Shown one piece after another: positions 16,197-24,076 of a DNA stretch of 46,129 nt. Origin of the DNA: an uncultured Clostridia bacterium (GTDB taxonomy: Bacteria > Bacillota > Clostridia > Oscillospirales > Oscillospiraceae). Made by a program: the position numbers and the translations under genes. The stretch spans positions 1 to 46,129 of the forward strand of contig CAMFAL010000007.1 of NCBI GenBank assembly GCA_945948185.1. The letters run 5' to 3'. The notes under the pieces are model-generated. The model was given only the letters and a program-made list of their open reading frames with translations, ran no database searches and had not been told where the DNA came from. How positions within the stretch are numbered: position 1 is the first letter of the stretch; every line of letters begins with the position of its first letter.

Positions 16197-18151
16197 AAGT
16201 CATCCTTGCCGAGAGCGCCGGGTTCTGCTACGGTGTCCACCGGGCTGTGGAACTGGCGGAAAAGACGGCGGCGGAGACCGGCGGCTGCTGGATGCTGGGG
16301 GATCTGATCCACAACAGCTATGTGGTGGAGGACCTGGCCCGGCGTGGCATTTGGAAAACGTCGGACAGCGGACAGTTGGGCCCCGGAGACACGGTGGTTA
16401 TCCGTTCTCATGGAGAGCTGAGAAGTGTGCTGGACGGTCTTGAGAGCCGTGGCGTCCGCTGCGTCAACGCAACCTGTCCCAATGTCTGCCGCATCCAGAA
16501 GCTGGTGGCCCAGGCGGAGGAGGAGGGGAGACAGCCGGTCATCATCGGCGAGCCTCACCATCCCGAGGTCATCGGCATTGCCAGCTGGTGCCGCCATCCA
16601 CTGGTGTTCGAGGGACCGGAGGCAGTAAAGATGTGGCTTGAAGCCGACCCCAAAAACCGGGAAATCCCGGTAACAGCAGTGGCTCAGACCACCTGTATCC
16701 GTGAACTTTTTGAAACTTCTTGGAAAATCCTAAAAAAAGAGTGTACAAACGCAAAAATATTTGATACAATATGCAATGCTACGCATAAGCGTCAGACAGA
16801 GGCGGCCTCTATCGCCGCCGAAGTAGACGTGATGGTCGTGGTGGGAGACCGTAAAAGCGCCAACACCAAACATTTGACGGAAATTTGCATGAAGAGATGC
16901 CCCCGTGTCCTCCAGATCGAGAACGCGGACGAGCTCTCGCCGGATTTCTTCCATGGTTGCTCTGTTGCGGGCCTTACGGCCGGCGCCTCCACACCTGCTG
17001 GCATTATTAAGGAGGTATATGCAACGATGAGCGAAGAAATCAAAGTGGCCGAGGGTAAAGAGGAGTCCTTCGAGGAATTACTGAATCAGTCTTTCAAAAC
17101 TTTAAATACAGGAGAGAAGGTCACCGGTACCGTTCTGGCCATCAACCCCACTGAGGTTCTGGTCGATGTTGGTGCTAAGCAGTATGCTTACATCAAGATG
17201 AGCGAACTGACCGATGACCCCAATGCAAAGCCTGAGGACATTGTGAAGGTCGGCGACGAGATCGAGACCTACATTGTCCGCGTCAACGATGTCGAGGGTT
17301 ATGCAGAGCTGTCTAAGAAGCGCCTGGACGCTGTGAAGGTCTGGGAGAACATCGAGACCGCTGTTGAGGAGAAGACCGTGCTGGAAGGCACCGTCACCGA
17401 GGAGAACAAGGGCGGCATCGTGGTGTCCGTCAAGGGCGTCCGCGTGTTCGTGCCTGCTTCCCAGAGCGGTATGCCCCGCGGCGCTGACCTGTCCGAGATG
17501 AAGGGGCAGAAGGTCCAGCTGCGCATCACCGAGGTCAACCGTGCCCGCCGCCGCGTGGTGGGCTCCATTCGCAGCGTCACCGACGAGGCCCGCAAGGCCG
17601 CTCAGGAGGCCGTCTGGAGCTCCATCGAGGTTGGCAAGCACTATACCGGCACCGTGAAGTCCATGACCAGCTACGGCGTGTTTGTGGACATCGGCGGCGT
17701 GGACGGCATGGTACATATCTCCGAGCTGTCCTGGAGCCGTATCAAGACTCCCGCTGAGGTCTGCAAGGTCGGCGACACCATGGACGTGTACGTTATCTCC
17801 TTCGACCCCGAGAAGCGCAAGATCTCCCTGGGCTGCAAGGACCACAGCGTGGATCCCTGGACCAACTTCATGAACAAGTACAGCGTGGGCGACGTGGCTG
17901 AGGTCCGCATCGTCAAGCTGATGACCTTCGGTGCCTTTGCCGAGGTCGTGCCTGGTGTGGATGGCCTGATCCACATCTCCCAGATCGCTGACCGCCGCAT
18001 CGAGAAGCCCGAGGATGTTCTGTCCGAGGGTCAGATCGTGGAGGCCAAGATCACCGCTGTGGACGAGGAGAAGAAGAAGATCTCCCTGTCCATCCGCGCT
18101 CTGCTGGCTCCCGCCGCCGAGGAAGCCGATGAGACTCCCGTGGAGGAGTAA
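16193..18151 (+). CDS. ispH-rpsA: Fused HMB-PP reductase (IspH) and ribosomal protein S1 (RpsA)
   Basis: A 652-residue fusion. Residues 1 to about 278 are IspH, the [4Fe-4S] enzyme that ends the MEP isoprenoid pathway; its cluster cysteines are Cys12 (GFCYGVHRA), Cys95 (NATCPNV) and Cys194 (TICNAT). Residues from about 279 are a four-S1-domain RpsA, with S1 repeats beginning near 305, 395, 480 and 565 (for example TSYGVFVDIGGVDGMVHISE). This fusion is a known arrangement in Clostridia. Translation starts at GTG 16193, overlapping the plsC stop. An AT-rich segment within ispH carries a possible promoter, and an AAGGAGG site precedes Met279, so free RpsA may also be made. Codon bias becomes stronger in the S1 half. 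Confidence 0.96.
   Translation: MKVILAESAGFCYGVHRAVELAEKTAAETGGCWMLGDLIHNSYVVEDLARRGIWKTSDSGQLGPGDTVVIRSHGELRSVLDGLESRGVRCVNATCPNVCRIQKLVAQAEEEGRQPVIIGEPHHPEVIGIASWCRHPLVFEGPEAVKMWLEADPKNREIPVTAVAQTTCIRELFETSWKILKKECTNAKIFDTICNATHKRQTEAASIAAEVDVMVVVGDRKSANTKHLTEICMKRCPRVLQIENADELSPDFFHGCSVAGLTAGASTPAGIIKEVYATMSEEIKVAEGKEESFEELLNQSFKTLNTGEKVTGTVLAINPTEVLVDVGAKQYAYIKMSELTDDPNAKPEDIVKVGDEIETYIVRVNDVEGYAELSKKRLDAVKVWENIETAVEEKTVLEGTVTEENKGGIVVSVKGVRVFVPASQSGMPRGADLSEMKGQKVQLRITEVNRARRRVVGSIRSVTDEARKAAQEAVWSSIEVGKHYTGTVKSMTSYGVFVDIGGVDGMVHISELSWSRIKTPAEVCKVGDTMDVYVISFDPEKRKISLGCKDHSVDPWTNFMNKYSVGDVAEVRIVKLMTFGAFAEVVPGVDGLIHISQIADRRIEKPEDVLSEGQIVEAKITAVDEEKKKISLSIRALLAPAAEEADETPVEE
16742..16770 (+). 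promoter_or_regulatory. Possible internal promoter for rpsA within ispH
   Basis: TGTACA (16742-16747), a 17-base spacer and TACAAT (16765-16770) lie in a markedly AT-rich stretch (about 16705-16775) inside a GC-rich gene. This fits separate expression of the S1 half. The -35 matches at four of six positions. Confidence 0.45.
17009..17029 (+). promoter_or_regulatory. Internal ribosome site and start for the RpsA part
   Basis: AAGGAGG at 17009-17015 is followed by an in-frame ATG at 17027 that begins MSEEIKVAEGKEE, a typical stand-alone S1 N-terminus. The spacing of 11 bases is a little long. It may give free RpsA from the same frame. Confidence 0.55.
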
Positions 18152-18162
18152 GTTCCGACTGC

Positions 18163-18196
18163 AAAGATGCAGGCCCGTATGGGTCTGCATCTTTTT
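18163..18196 (+). terminator. Terminator after ispH-rpsA
   Basis: AAAGATGCAGGCCC (18163-18176) pairs with GGGTCTGCATCTTT (18181-18194) with one G-U pair and a GTAT loop, followed by a T-run. Confidence 0.9.
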
Positions 18197-18227
18197 GAAA
18201 AAACTTGTGATTTTTTTCACGTTTTCA

Positions 18228-18256
18228 TTGCAATCTCTCTCTATACCTGTTATAAT
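18228..18256 (+). promoter_or_regulatory. Strong sigma-A promoter of the CoA-transferase gene
   Basis: TTGCAA (18228-18233) and a perfect TATAAT (18251-18256) are 17 bases apart, and the -10 carries a TGT extension immediately upstream. The start would lie near 18263, 56 bases before the ATG. Confidence 0.85.
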
Positions 18257-18318
18257 CTTGACAATGTGAGTTTTCCGACAGTAAAAGCATAGAATATAAC
18301 GATACAGGAGGAAATACA

Positions 18319-19665
18319 ATGAGCTATCAGGAAGATTACCAGCAGAAACTGAGAACCGCCGACGAGGCTGTTCAGGTAGTCAAGTCCGGCGACTGGCTGG
18401 ATTACGGCTGGAGTATCTGCACGGCCAACGCGCTGGATAAGGCACTGGCGAAGCGCATGGAGGGCCTGACGGACGTCAACATCCGCGGCGGCATCCTGAC
18501 CCGCCGTCCCGCTATTTTTGATACTCCCAATGCCGCTGACCACTTTACCTGGAACTCCTGGCATATGTCCGGCATCGAGCGGAAGGCCATCAAGGAGGGC
18601 TTCTCCTATTATATCCCCCTGCGTTATTCCGAGCTGCCCGGCTACTATCGCAACTGCATCAAAACCCTGGACGTGGCCATGTTCCAGGTTGCGCCCATGG
18701 ACGAGCACGGCTACTTCAACTTCGGCCCCGGCGGCTCTCACCTGAAGGCCGTCTGTGACTGCGCCAAGACCGTCATTGTGGAGGTCAACAAGAACATGCC
18801 CGTCTGCCTGGGCGGCTTTGAGAACTGCGTCCACATCAGCGAGGTGGACATGATCGTGGAGGGTGAGAATCCTCCCATGGAGACCCTGGGCGGCTCCGGC
18901 GAGCCTTCCGAGGTGGATATGGCTATCGCCAACCTGGTGGTGCCCGAGATTCCCGACGGCGCCTGCCTGCAGCTGGGCATCGGCTCTGTGCCCAACACCA
19001 TCGGCAAGATGATCGCCAAGAGCGACCTGAAGGATCTGGGTGTGCACACCGAGATGTACGTGGATGCCTTCGTGGACATGGCCGAGGCCGGCAAGCTGAC
19101 CGGCGCCTGCAAGCCCTTCGACAAGGGCCGCCAGGTATACGCATTTGCCGCCGGCTCTCAGAAGCTGTACGACTATATCAACAACAACCCCGCCTGCATG
19201 GCGGCTCCCGTCAGCTATGTCAACGACATTGCACGGGTGTCCCAGATCGATAACTTTATCTCCATCAACGGCGCTGTGGACATCGACCTGTACGGCCAGG
19301 TGTCCTCCGAGTCCTCCGGAACCAGCCACATCTCCGGCGCCGGCGGCCAGCAGGACTTCGTCATGGGCGCCTACCTGGCCAAGGGCGGCAAGAGCTTCAT
19401 CTGCTGCTCCTCCACCGTGATGGACAAGAAAACCGGCAAGCTCCAGTCCCGCATTCGTCCCACACTGCTGCAGGGCTCCATCGCCACCTGCACCCGTACC
19501 AACCTGCACTGGCTGGTGACGGAGTATGGCAAGTTTAACGCCAAGGGCAAGTCCACCTGGGAACGTGCCGAGGGCCTCATCAACATCGCCCATCCCCAGT
19601 TCCGGGAGGAACTGATTGCGGGAGCTGAGAAAATGCATATCTGGCGCCGCTCCAACAAGAAGTAA
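18319..19665 (+). CDS. Butyryl-CoA:acetate CoA-transferase-type enzyme
   Basis: A 448-residue acetyl-CoA hydrolase/transferase family enzyme, most like butyryl-CoA:acetate CoA-transferases of gut butyrate producers. These move CoA from butyryl-CoA to acetate, releasing butyrate. Features include GDWLDYGW near the N-terminus, [15 protein letters not shown], and the HTEMYVD segment, where the Glu (about residue 245) corresponds to the CoA-thioester-forming catalytic Glu of this family. The C-terminal [20 protein letters not shown] is a CoA-binding signature. A related 4-hydroxybutyrate or other short-chain CoA-transferase cannot be excluded. It has its own strong promoter, AGGAGG site and terminator, and rich codon bias, suggesting high expression. 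Confidence 0.85.
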   Translation: MSYQEDYQQKLRTADEAVQVVKSGDWLDYGWSICTANALDKALAKRMEGLTDVNIRGGILTRRPAIFDTPNAADHFTWNSWHMSGIERKAIKEGFSYYIPLRYSELPGYYRNCIKTLDVAMFQVAPMDEHGYFNFGPGGSHLKAVCDCAKTVIVEVNKNMPVCLGGFENCVHISEVDMIVEGENPPMETLGGSGEPSEVDMAIANLVVPEIPDGACLQLGIGSVPNTIGKMIAKSDLKDLGVHTEMYVDAFVDMAEAGKLTGACKPFDKGRQVYAFAAGSQKLYDYINNNPACMAAPVSYVNDIARVSQIDNFISINGAVDIDLYGQVSSESSGTSHISGAGGQQDFVMGAYLAKGGKSFICCSSTVMDKKTGKLQSRIRPTLLQGSIATCTRTNLHWLVTEYGKFNAKGKSTWERAEGLINIAHPQFREELIAGAEKMHIWRRSNKK

Positions 19666-19682
19666 AGATCTGTTTTTCAAAA

Positions 19683-19718
19683 AGCGGCGGGCAGCTTTCG
19701 GGCTGTCCGTTGCTTTTT
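19683..19718 (+). terminator. Terminator after the CoA-transferase gene
   Basis: AGCGGCGGGCAGC (19683-19695) pairs with GCTGTCCGTTGCT (19702-19714) including two G-U pairs, followed by a T-run. Confidence 0.85.
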
Positions 19719-19762
19719 CCTTCCTGTTTTTCAAAAAATGTTCTAAATTTTAAGAAAAAAAC

Positions 19763-19791
19763 TTGTAAAACGCCCAAAAAGCCGGTATAAT
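19763..19791 (+). promoter_or_regulatory. Sigma-A promoter of carD-ispD-ispF
   Basis: TTGTAA (19763-19768) and TATAAT (19786-19791) are 17 bases apart. The start would be near 19798, with an 80-base leader. Confidence 0.8.
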
Positions 19792-19876
19792 ATACCTGTA
19801 TCGGGAATATCACGGGAAAATCGGCCGACAGAGCGGGAACCAGTCACCGCGCGGACAGGAAAAGGAAGGACTTGCC

Positions 19877-20371
19877 ATGTTCAGCATTGGGGATCTGGTC
19901 GTGCATCCTATGCACGGCGCCGGCGTTATCGACAATATCATTCAGGAGAAGGTCGCGGGAGTCACAAAGGAATACTATGTCTTTAAGATGCCTATGGGCG
20001 GCCTTGTGCTAAAGATTCCGGTGGCAAACTGCGGGGCCATCGGTGTCCGCGCCATCATCACACCTGAGGAGGCTGAGACGCTTCTTGATGCCATTCCCGC
20101 TTTGACTGTGGAGGCCAACACCAACTGGAACAAGCGTTATCAGGAGAATATGCTGCGCCTGAAAAGCGGGGACCTCTATGAGGTGGCCCGGGTGGTGAAG
20201 GCGCTGATGCACCGGGAGGCCCAGCGGGGCCTCTCCACAGGGGAGCGGAAAATGCTCCACATTGCCAAGCAGATCATGATCTCCGAGATCGTGCTGGCCC
20301 AAAACAGCGAATACGAGGATGTGGAGCGCCGGCTGGACCGCGCCATGATGCAGCTGCCGGTCCCTATGTGA
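19877..20371 (+). CDS. CarD family transcriptional regulator
   Basis: A 164-residue CarD/CdnL-type protein, which binds the RNA polymerase beta subunit and stabilises open promoter complexes. The N-terminal Tudor-like domain reads FSIGDLVVHPMHGAGVID and YYVFKMPMGGLVLKIP, typical of the CarD/TRCF RNA-polymerase-interaction fold. The C-terminal helical domain contains SGDLYEVARVVKALMHRE and LSTGERKMLHIAKQIM. The length is that of stand-alone CarD, not Mfd. AAGGAAGGA precedes the start. The gene heads an operon with ispD and ispF, a frequent Clostridial arrangement. Confidence 0.93.
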   Translation: MFSIGDLVVHPMHGAGVIDNIIQEKVAGVTKEYYVFKMPMGGLVLKIPVANCGAIGVRAIITPEEAETLLDAIPALTVEANTNWNKRYQENMLRLKSGDLYEVARVVKALMHREAQRGLSTGERKMLHIAKQIMISEIVLAQNSEYEDVERRLDRAMMQLPVPM

Positions 20372-20393
20372 GATATCCGGAAGGAAGGAAACC

Positions 20394-21125
20394 ATGCTAT
20401 CGTTTTTGAAAAAAGTGAGGGAACGGCGCCGCCCCCGGTGCGCGGCGCTGGTGGCTGCCGCCGGCAGCTCCAGCCGCATGGGCGGCGTCAATAAACTGCT
20501 GGAGCCTCTGGACGGCATCCCTGTACTGGTTCGGACGCTGACTGCTTTGCAGAACGCCGGGACGGTGGATGAGATTGTGGTGGCCACCAGGGAAGAGGAT
20601 TTGGTGGAAATCTCCAGGCTCTGCCATACATACGGCATCACAAAATGCACCAAGGTGGTCCGGGGCGGAGAGACCCGGGCCCATTCTGTCCTGCTGGCCG
20701 CTTTGGAGGCATCTCCGGACACGGAGCTGCTGGCGGTGCAGGACGGTGCCCGCCCCCTGGTGACGCCCGAACTGATCGACGATGTCATCATGGCTGCGGT
20801 CCGTTGCGGCGCGGCGGCCCCTGCGGTCCCAGTGAAGGACACCATCAAGGTGGTACGGGACAGCGGCGCTGTGGAGGAGACTCTGGACCGGGGTGCCCTG
20901 CGGGCTGTTCAGACCCCCCAGGTTTTTGAGGCCAGCATCCTGAAAGCGGCCCTCCAGGACGCTTTGGAGAAAAACATCCCCATCACCGACGACTGCTCCG
21001 CTGTGGAGCAGTTGGGCAAGGTGGTCTTTCTGGTGGAGGGAGACGAGGAAAACCTGAAAATCACCACCCCCGCGGACCTGGTCCTGGCGGAGGCGATCCT
21101 GCGGAACAGGGAGGACCGGGCATGA
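20394..21125 (+). CDS. ispD: 2-C-methyl-D-erythritol 4-phosphate cytidylyltransferase
   Basis: A 243-residue MEP-pathway enzyme that joins CTP to methylerythritol phosphate. The N-terminal nucleotide-binding loop is [17 protein letters not shown], with the Lys that contacts CTP. GAR in [16 protein letters not shown] and VPVKDTIK are conserved. [11 protein letters not shown] is the substrate-site signature. The N-terminus has an extra basic stretch of about 13 residues before the fold. It overlaps ispF by four bases, so the two consecutive-pathway enzymes are translationally coupled; ispH of the same pathway lies 4 kb upstream. Confidence 0.96.
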   Translation: MLSFLKKVRERRRPRCAALVAAAGSSSRMGGVNKLLEPLDGIPVLVRTLTALQNAGTVDEIVVATREEDLVEISRLCHTYGITKCTKVVRGGETRAHSVLLAALEASPDTELLAVQDGARPLVTPELIDDVIMAAVRCGAAAPAVPVKDTIKVVRDSGAVEETLDRGALRAVQTPQVFEASILKAALQDALEKNIPITDDCSAVEQLGKVVFLVEGDEENLKITTPADLVLAEAILRNREDRA

Positions 21126-21610
21126 CGAATCTGCGTATTGGACATGGGTATGACGTGCACCGCTTGGTGGAGGGACGGCGGCTGATCCTGGGAGGTGTGG
21201 ACATTCCCTGGGAAAAGGGGCTTCTGGGCCATTCCGACGCTGACGTGCTGGTCCATGCCATTATGGACGCACTCACCGGCGCCGCCCGGCTGGGGGACAT
21301 CGGCAAGCTGTTCCCGGACACGGATCCGGCCTACGCCGGTATCTCCAGTATCAAGCTGCTGCGGGAAGTAGGCCGGCTGTTGGGGGAGAAGGGCTTTGAA
21401 GTGGTGAATATCGACGCCACTCTCCTGGCCCAGGCACCCAAGGTGGGGCCCTACCGCCCGCAGATGGCGGCCAACGTGGCGGAGTCCCTGGGTGTCGACC
21501 CGGAGCAGGTCAACATCAAGGCCACCACCGAGGAGGGGCTTGGCTTTACCGGAGACGGTTCCGGTATGGCGGCCCACGCGGTGGCGCTGCTGGAAAAAAC
21601 AAGTGCATGA
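21122..21610 (+). CDS. ispF: 2-C-methyl-D-erythritol 2,4-cyclodiphosphate synthase
   Basis: A 162-residue enzyme of the MEP pathway that cyclises CDP-methylerythritol phosphate; it works as a zinc-dependent trimer. The metal site DVH lies in [15 protein letters not shown], and a second ligand is in [20 protein letters not shown]. The C-terminal [20 protein letters not shown] is the family signature. It is full length. Its start overlaps the ispD stop (ATGA). Confidence 0.97.
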   Translation: MTNLRIGHGYDVHRLVEGRRLILGGVDIPWEKGLLGHSDADVLVHAIMDALTGAARLGDIGKLFPDTDPAYAGISSIKLLREVGRLLGEKGFEVVNIDATLLAQAPKVGPYRPQMAANVAESLGVDPEQVNIKATTEEGLGFTGDGSGMAAHAVALLEKTSA

Positions 21611-21616
21611 ACGATG

Positions 21617-21647
21617 GCGGACTTCCATTTGGGAGTCCGCTGTTTTT
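21617..21647 (+). terminator. Terminator after ispF
   Basis: A perfect 7-bp stem, GCGGACT (21617-21623) and AGTCCGC (21634-21640), is followed by TGTTTTT. Confidence 0.8.
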
Positions 21648-21707
21648 CTGTCTCACTGCACACGAACCTCCGGAGCAGCATAGACTGTGCAGAGAGGAGG
21701 AGTGTCT

Positions 21708-21959
21708 GTGGAGCACTATTTGATCCTTGCCCGGTCCGTCACCTATGCCCAGCGGATGCAGCGGGCCCTGGAAAAGGCCGGCATCCGCTGTCAGATCTTT
21801 CGTGCCCCCAGGGACCTGACGGACCTGGGCTGTGCCTATGTCCTGCGGCTGGCCGTCGCCGACCTGCCCCAGGCTCTGATCACCATTCACAGGGCAGCAT
21901 TGGACCCTGTTCAGATATTTTTGTACCAGAAAGGCACCTACCGGGAGGTGGCCCCATGA
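21708..21959 (+). CDS. DUF3343 domain protein
   Basis: An 83-residue protein of the DUF3343 family. No biochemical function is established. The visible core is HYLILARSVTYAQRMQRALE, a ferredoxin-like beta-alpha start, followed by CQIFRAPRDLTDLGCAYVLR; the paired Cys residues are typical. Translation begins at GTG 21708 with GGAGG 7 bases upstream. Its stop overlaps the start of the cysteine-desulfurase-like gene (ATGA), so the two proteins are made together. A role in delivering or accepting sulfur or selenium is plausible by association but is inference. Confidence 0.82.
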   Translation: MEHYLILARSVTYAQRMQRALEKAGIRCQIFRAPRDLTDLGCAYVLRLAVADLPQALITIHRAALDPVQIFLYQKGTYREVAP

Positions 21960-23080
21960 TCTATCTGGACAGCGCGGCCACCACGTTTCAAAAGCCGCCC
22001 GCCGTAGCCGCCGCCATGCAGCGGGCGCTGATGACCATGAGCTCCCCGGGGCGGGGCGGCCACCCGGCCGCCATACGGGCTGCGGAGACGGCCTTTGCCT
22101 GCCGCAGTGAGCTGGCGGAGCTGTTTTCCATTTCCAACCCGGAGCAGGTGGTATTCACCATGAACGCCACTCACGGGCTGAACATCGCCATTAAAAGCCT
22201 GGTGCCGCCGGGAGGAAAGGCTGTGGTCTCCGGCTATGAGCACAACGCCGTCACCCGGCCGCTGCTGGCTCTGGGTGCCCGGGTCTCCGTGGCGTCCGGA
22301 CCGCTGTTCGCACCGGAGGAGATCCTGGCGGCTTTTGACCGGATGGTGACGCCGGATACCGACGCGGTCATCTGCAACCACATTTCCAACGTATTCGGCT
22401 TCATCCTGCCGGTGGAGGACATTGCCGCCATCTGCCGCAAGCGGAAGGTCCCGCTGATCGTGGACGCCTCCCAGTCAGCGGGGATCCTGCCGCTGGATAT
22501 GACGGCAATGGGAGCGGCTTTCATCGCCATGCCCGGTCACAAGGGCCTGTACGGCCCTCAGGGGACCGGTGTTCTGCTGTGCGGTGAGGGAATTTCGCCT
22601 CACACGCTGCTGGAAGGAGGGACCGGAAGCCTCTCTATTCATCAGGAGATGCCCGATTTTCTGCCGGATCGGCTGGAGGCGGGCACCCATAATATGCCCG
22701 GCATTGCGGGGCTGCTGGAGGGCGTCCGGTATGTGAAGCAGCGGGGGATGGATACGATCTGCTTACGGGAGCGTCAGTTGACTCTTCTGCTGGCGGAGGG
22801 ACTGCGGACCATCCCGGGTCTGCGGGTCTATGCCCTGCCCGGACTCCGCCAGCAGGCGGGGGTACTATCGGTAGTGTCCGAAACGAAAGACGTGGAGATC
22901 CTGGGAGAGGAGCTGGCGGAACGGGGCATCGCCGTCCGGGCCGGTATCCACTGCGCACCCTTTGCCCACCGCACGGCAGGGACTCTGGAAACAGGTACTG
23001 TCCGCCTGAGCGTCTCCGACTTCAATACCCCGGCAGAGATCTATCAGACCCTTGATGTATTCCATGCGATTCTGCGGTGA
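21956..23080 (+). CDS. Class V aminotransferase, cysteine-desulfurase-like
   Basis: A 374-residue pyridoxal-phosphate enzyme of the class V aminotransferase/cysteine desulfurase group, which takes sulfur or selenium from cysteine or selenocysteine. It has MIYLDSAATTFQKPP at the N-terminus, NATHGLNIAIKSL, the cofactor region VDASQSAGILPLDM and the PLP lysine in MPGHKGLYGPQGTG. Near the C-terminus IHCAPFAHRT carries the probable catalytic Cys. The closest description I recall is the EF2568 subfamily, which co-occurs with selenium-dependent hydroxylase genes in some genomes; no such genes are in this window. Coupled with DUF3343. Confidence 0.88.
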   Translation: MIYLDSAATTFQKPPAVAAAMQRALMTMSSPGRGGHPAAIRAAETAFACRSELAELFSISNPEQVVFTMNATHGLNIAIKSLVPPGGKAVVSGYEHNAVTRPLLALGARVSVASGPLFAPEEILAAFDRMVTPDTDAVICNHISNVFGFILPVEDIAAICRKRKVPLIVDASQSAGILPLDMTAMGAAFIAMPGHKGLYGPQGTGVLLCGEGISPHTLLEGGTGSLSIHQEMPDFLPDRLEAGTHNMPGIAGLLEGVRYVKQRGMDTICLRERQLTLLLAEGLRTIPGLRVYALPGLRQQAGVLSVVSETKDVEILGEELAERGIAVRAGIHCAPFAHRTAGTLETGTVRLSVSDFNTPAEIYQTLDVFHAILR

Positions 23081-23117
23081 TTTTCTGAACAGTCCGTGAA
23101 TTTTCCCTTGATTCACC

Positions 23118-23146
23118 TTGCAATTGACAGCCATCTTTTATATAAT
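23118..23146 (+). promoter_or_regulatory. Sigma-A promoter of cdaA-cdaR
   Basis: TTGCAA (23118-23123) and TATAAT (23141-23146) are 17 bases apart, with a start near 23153 and a 39-base leader. Confidence 0.75.
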
Positions 23147-23191
23147 AAGAAAACGAATGTAATCTGGTCCGAAAGGAATGAAGGCGTTTCC

Positions 23192-24076
23192 ATGGATCTG
23201 AAATTGATGGAATTCCCAGCCGATATCGGCCGCTATCTGCTGACCTTGCAGGTAACGGATATTCTGGATATCGGTATCATGGTATTTGTGATGTACCACC
23301 TGTTCCTGCTGGTGCGGAGCACCAAGGCCGCCAGCCTGCTGAAGGGTCTATTCGTGTTCCTGGCGGCTCTGGTGCTGTCGGGCCTGCTGCAGCTGAATGG
23401 GATCAACTTCATTTTGAGCCGCATGGTGGAGTGGGGCGTTCTGGCGCTCATTATCCTGTTCCAGCCGGAGATCCGCCGGATCCTGGAGGAGATGGGAAGC
23501 CGCCGCTTCATGGCCTTCTTCACCCATTCGGAGGTCTCCGGCAGCATGGAGCAGACCATCAGCCAGACGGTGCTGGCCTGCACGGAGATGTCCCAGTCCC
23601 GCACCGGCGTGCTGATTGTGTTTGAGCGGGAGATTCTGCTGGACGACATGGTCCGCAGCGGCACGGTGCTGGACGCCTCCGTCTCCAGCGAACTGCTGAA
23701 AAACATCTTCTTTGTCAAGGCGCCCATGCACGACGGTGCCGTCATCGTCCGGCAGGGCCGGGTTCTGGCCGCCGGCTGCATGCTGCCACTCAGCAAAAAT
23801 GTGAATCTGAGCCGTGATCTGGGTATGCGCCACCGGGCGGGTATCGGCATGAGCGAGAACTCCGACGCGGTGGTGGTCATCGTGTCGGAGGAGACCGGCT
23901 CCATCTCCGTGGCCATCGGCGGCATGCTGAAGCGCCATCTGAAGCCGGAGACACTGGAGAACCTTCTGCGGAACGAATTGCTGCCGCAGGAGGACAACGA
24001 ACCGGACAAGCAGAAGTTCAGCCTCGCAGGCCTGCTGCGCGCCAAACAGAACGGAGGTGCGGACGATGCAGAATGA
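23192..24076 (+). CDS. cdaA: Diadenylate cyclase CdaA
   Basis: A 294-residue membrane enzyme that makes the second messenger c-di-AMP from two ATP, controlling potassium and osmolyte balance. The N-terminal part has about three transmembrane segments (IGIMVFVMYHLFLLV, GLFVFLAALVLSGLL, then VLALIILFQPEIRR). The catalytic DAC domain shows MHDGAVIV and GMRHRAGIGMSENSDAVVV, the DGA and RHR motifs. The start at 23192 was chosen because the family begins with a short cytoplasmic part before the first membrane segment. cdaR follows with an overlap; the usual third gene glmM is absent. Confidence 0.95.
   Translation: MDLKLMEFPADIGRYLLTLQVTDILDIGIMVFVMYHLFLLVRSTKAASLLKGLFVFLAALVLSGLLQLNGINFILSRMVEWGVLALIILFQPEIRRILEEMGSRRFMAFFTHSEVSGSMEQTISQTVLACTEMSQSRTGVLIVFEREILLDDMVRSGTVLDASVSSELLKNIFFVKAPMHDGAVIVRQGRVLAAGCMLPLSKNVNLSRDLGMRHRAGIGMSENSDAVVVIVSEETGSISVAIGGMLKRHLKPETLENLLRNELLPQEDNEPDKQKFSLAGLLRAKQNGGADDAE

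Noticed and set aside
23124-23146. TTGACA 11 bases before TATAAT upstream of cdaA
   Set aside because: The spacing is too short for sigma-A; TTGCAA six bases upstream gives the proper 17.
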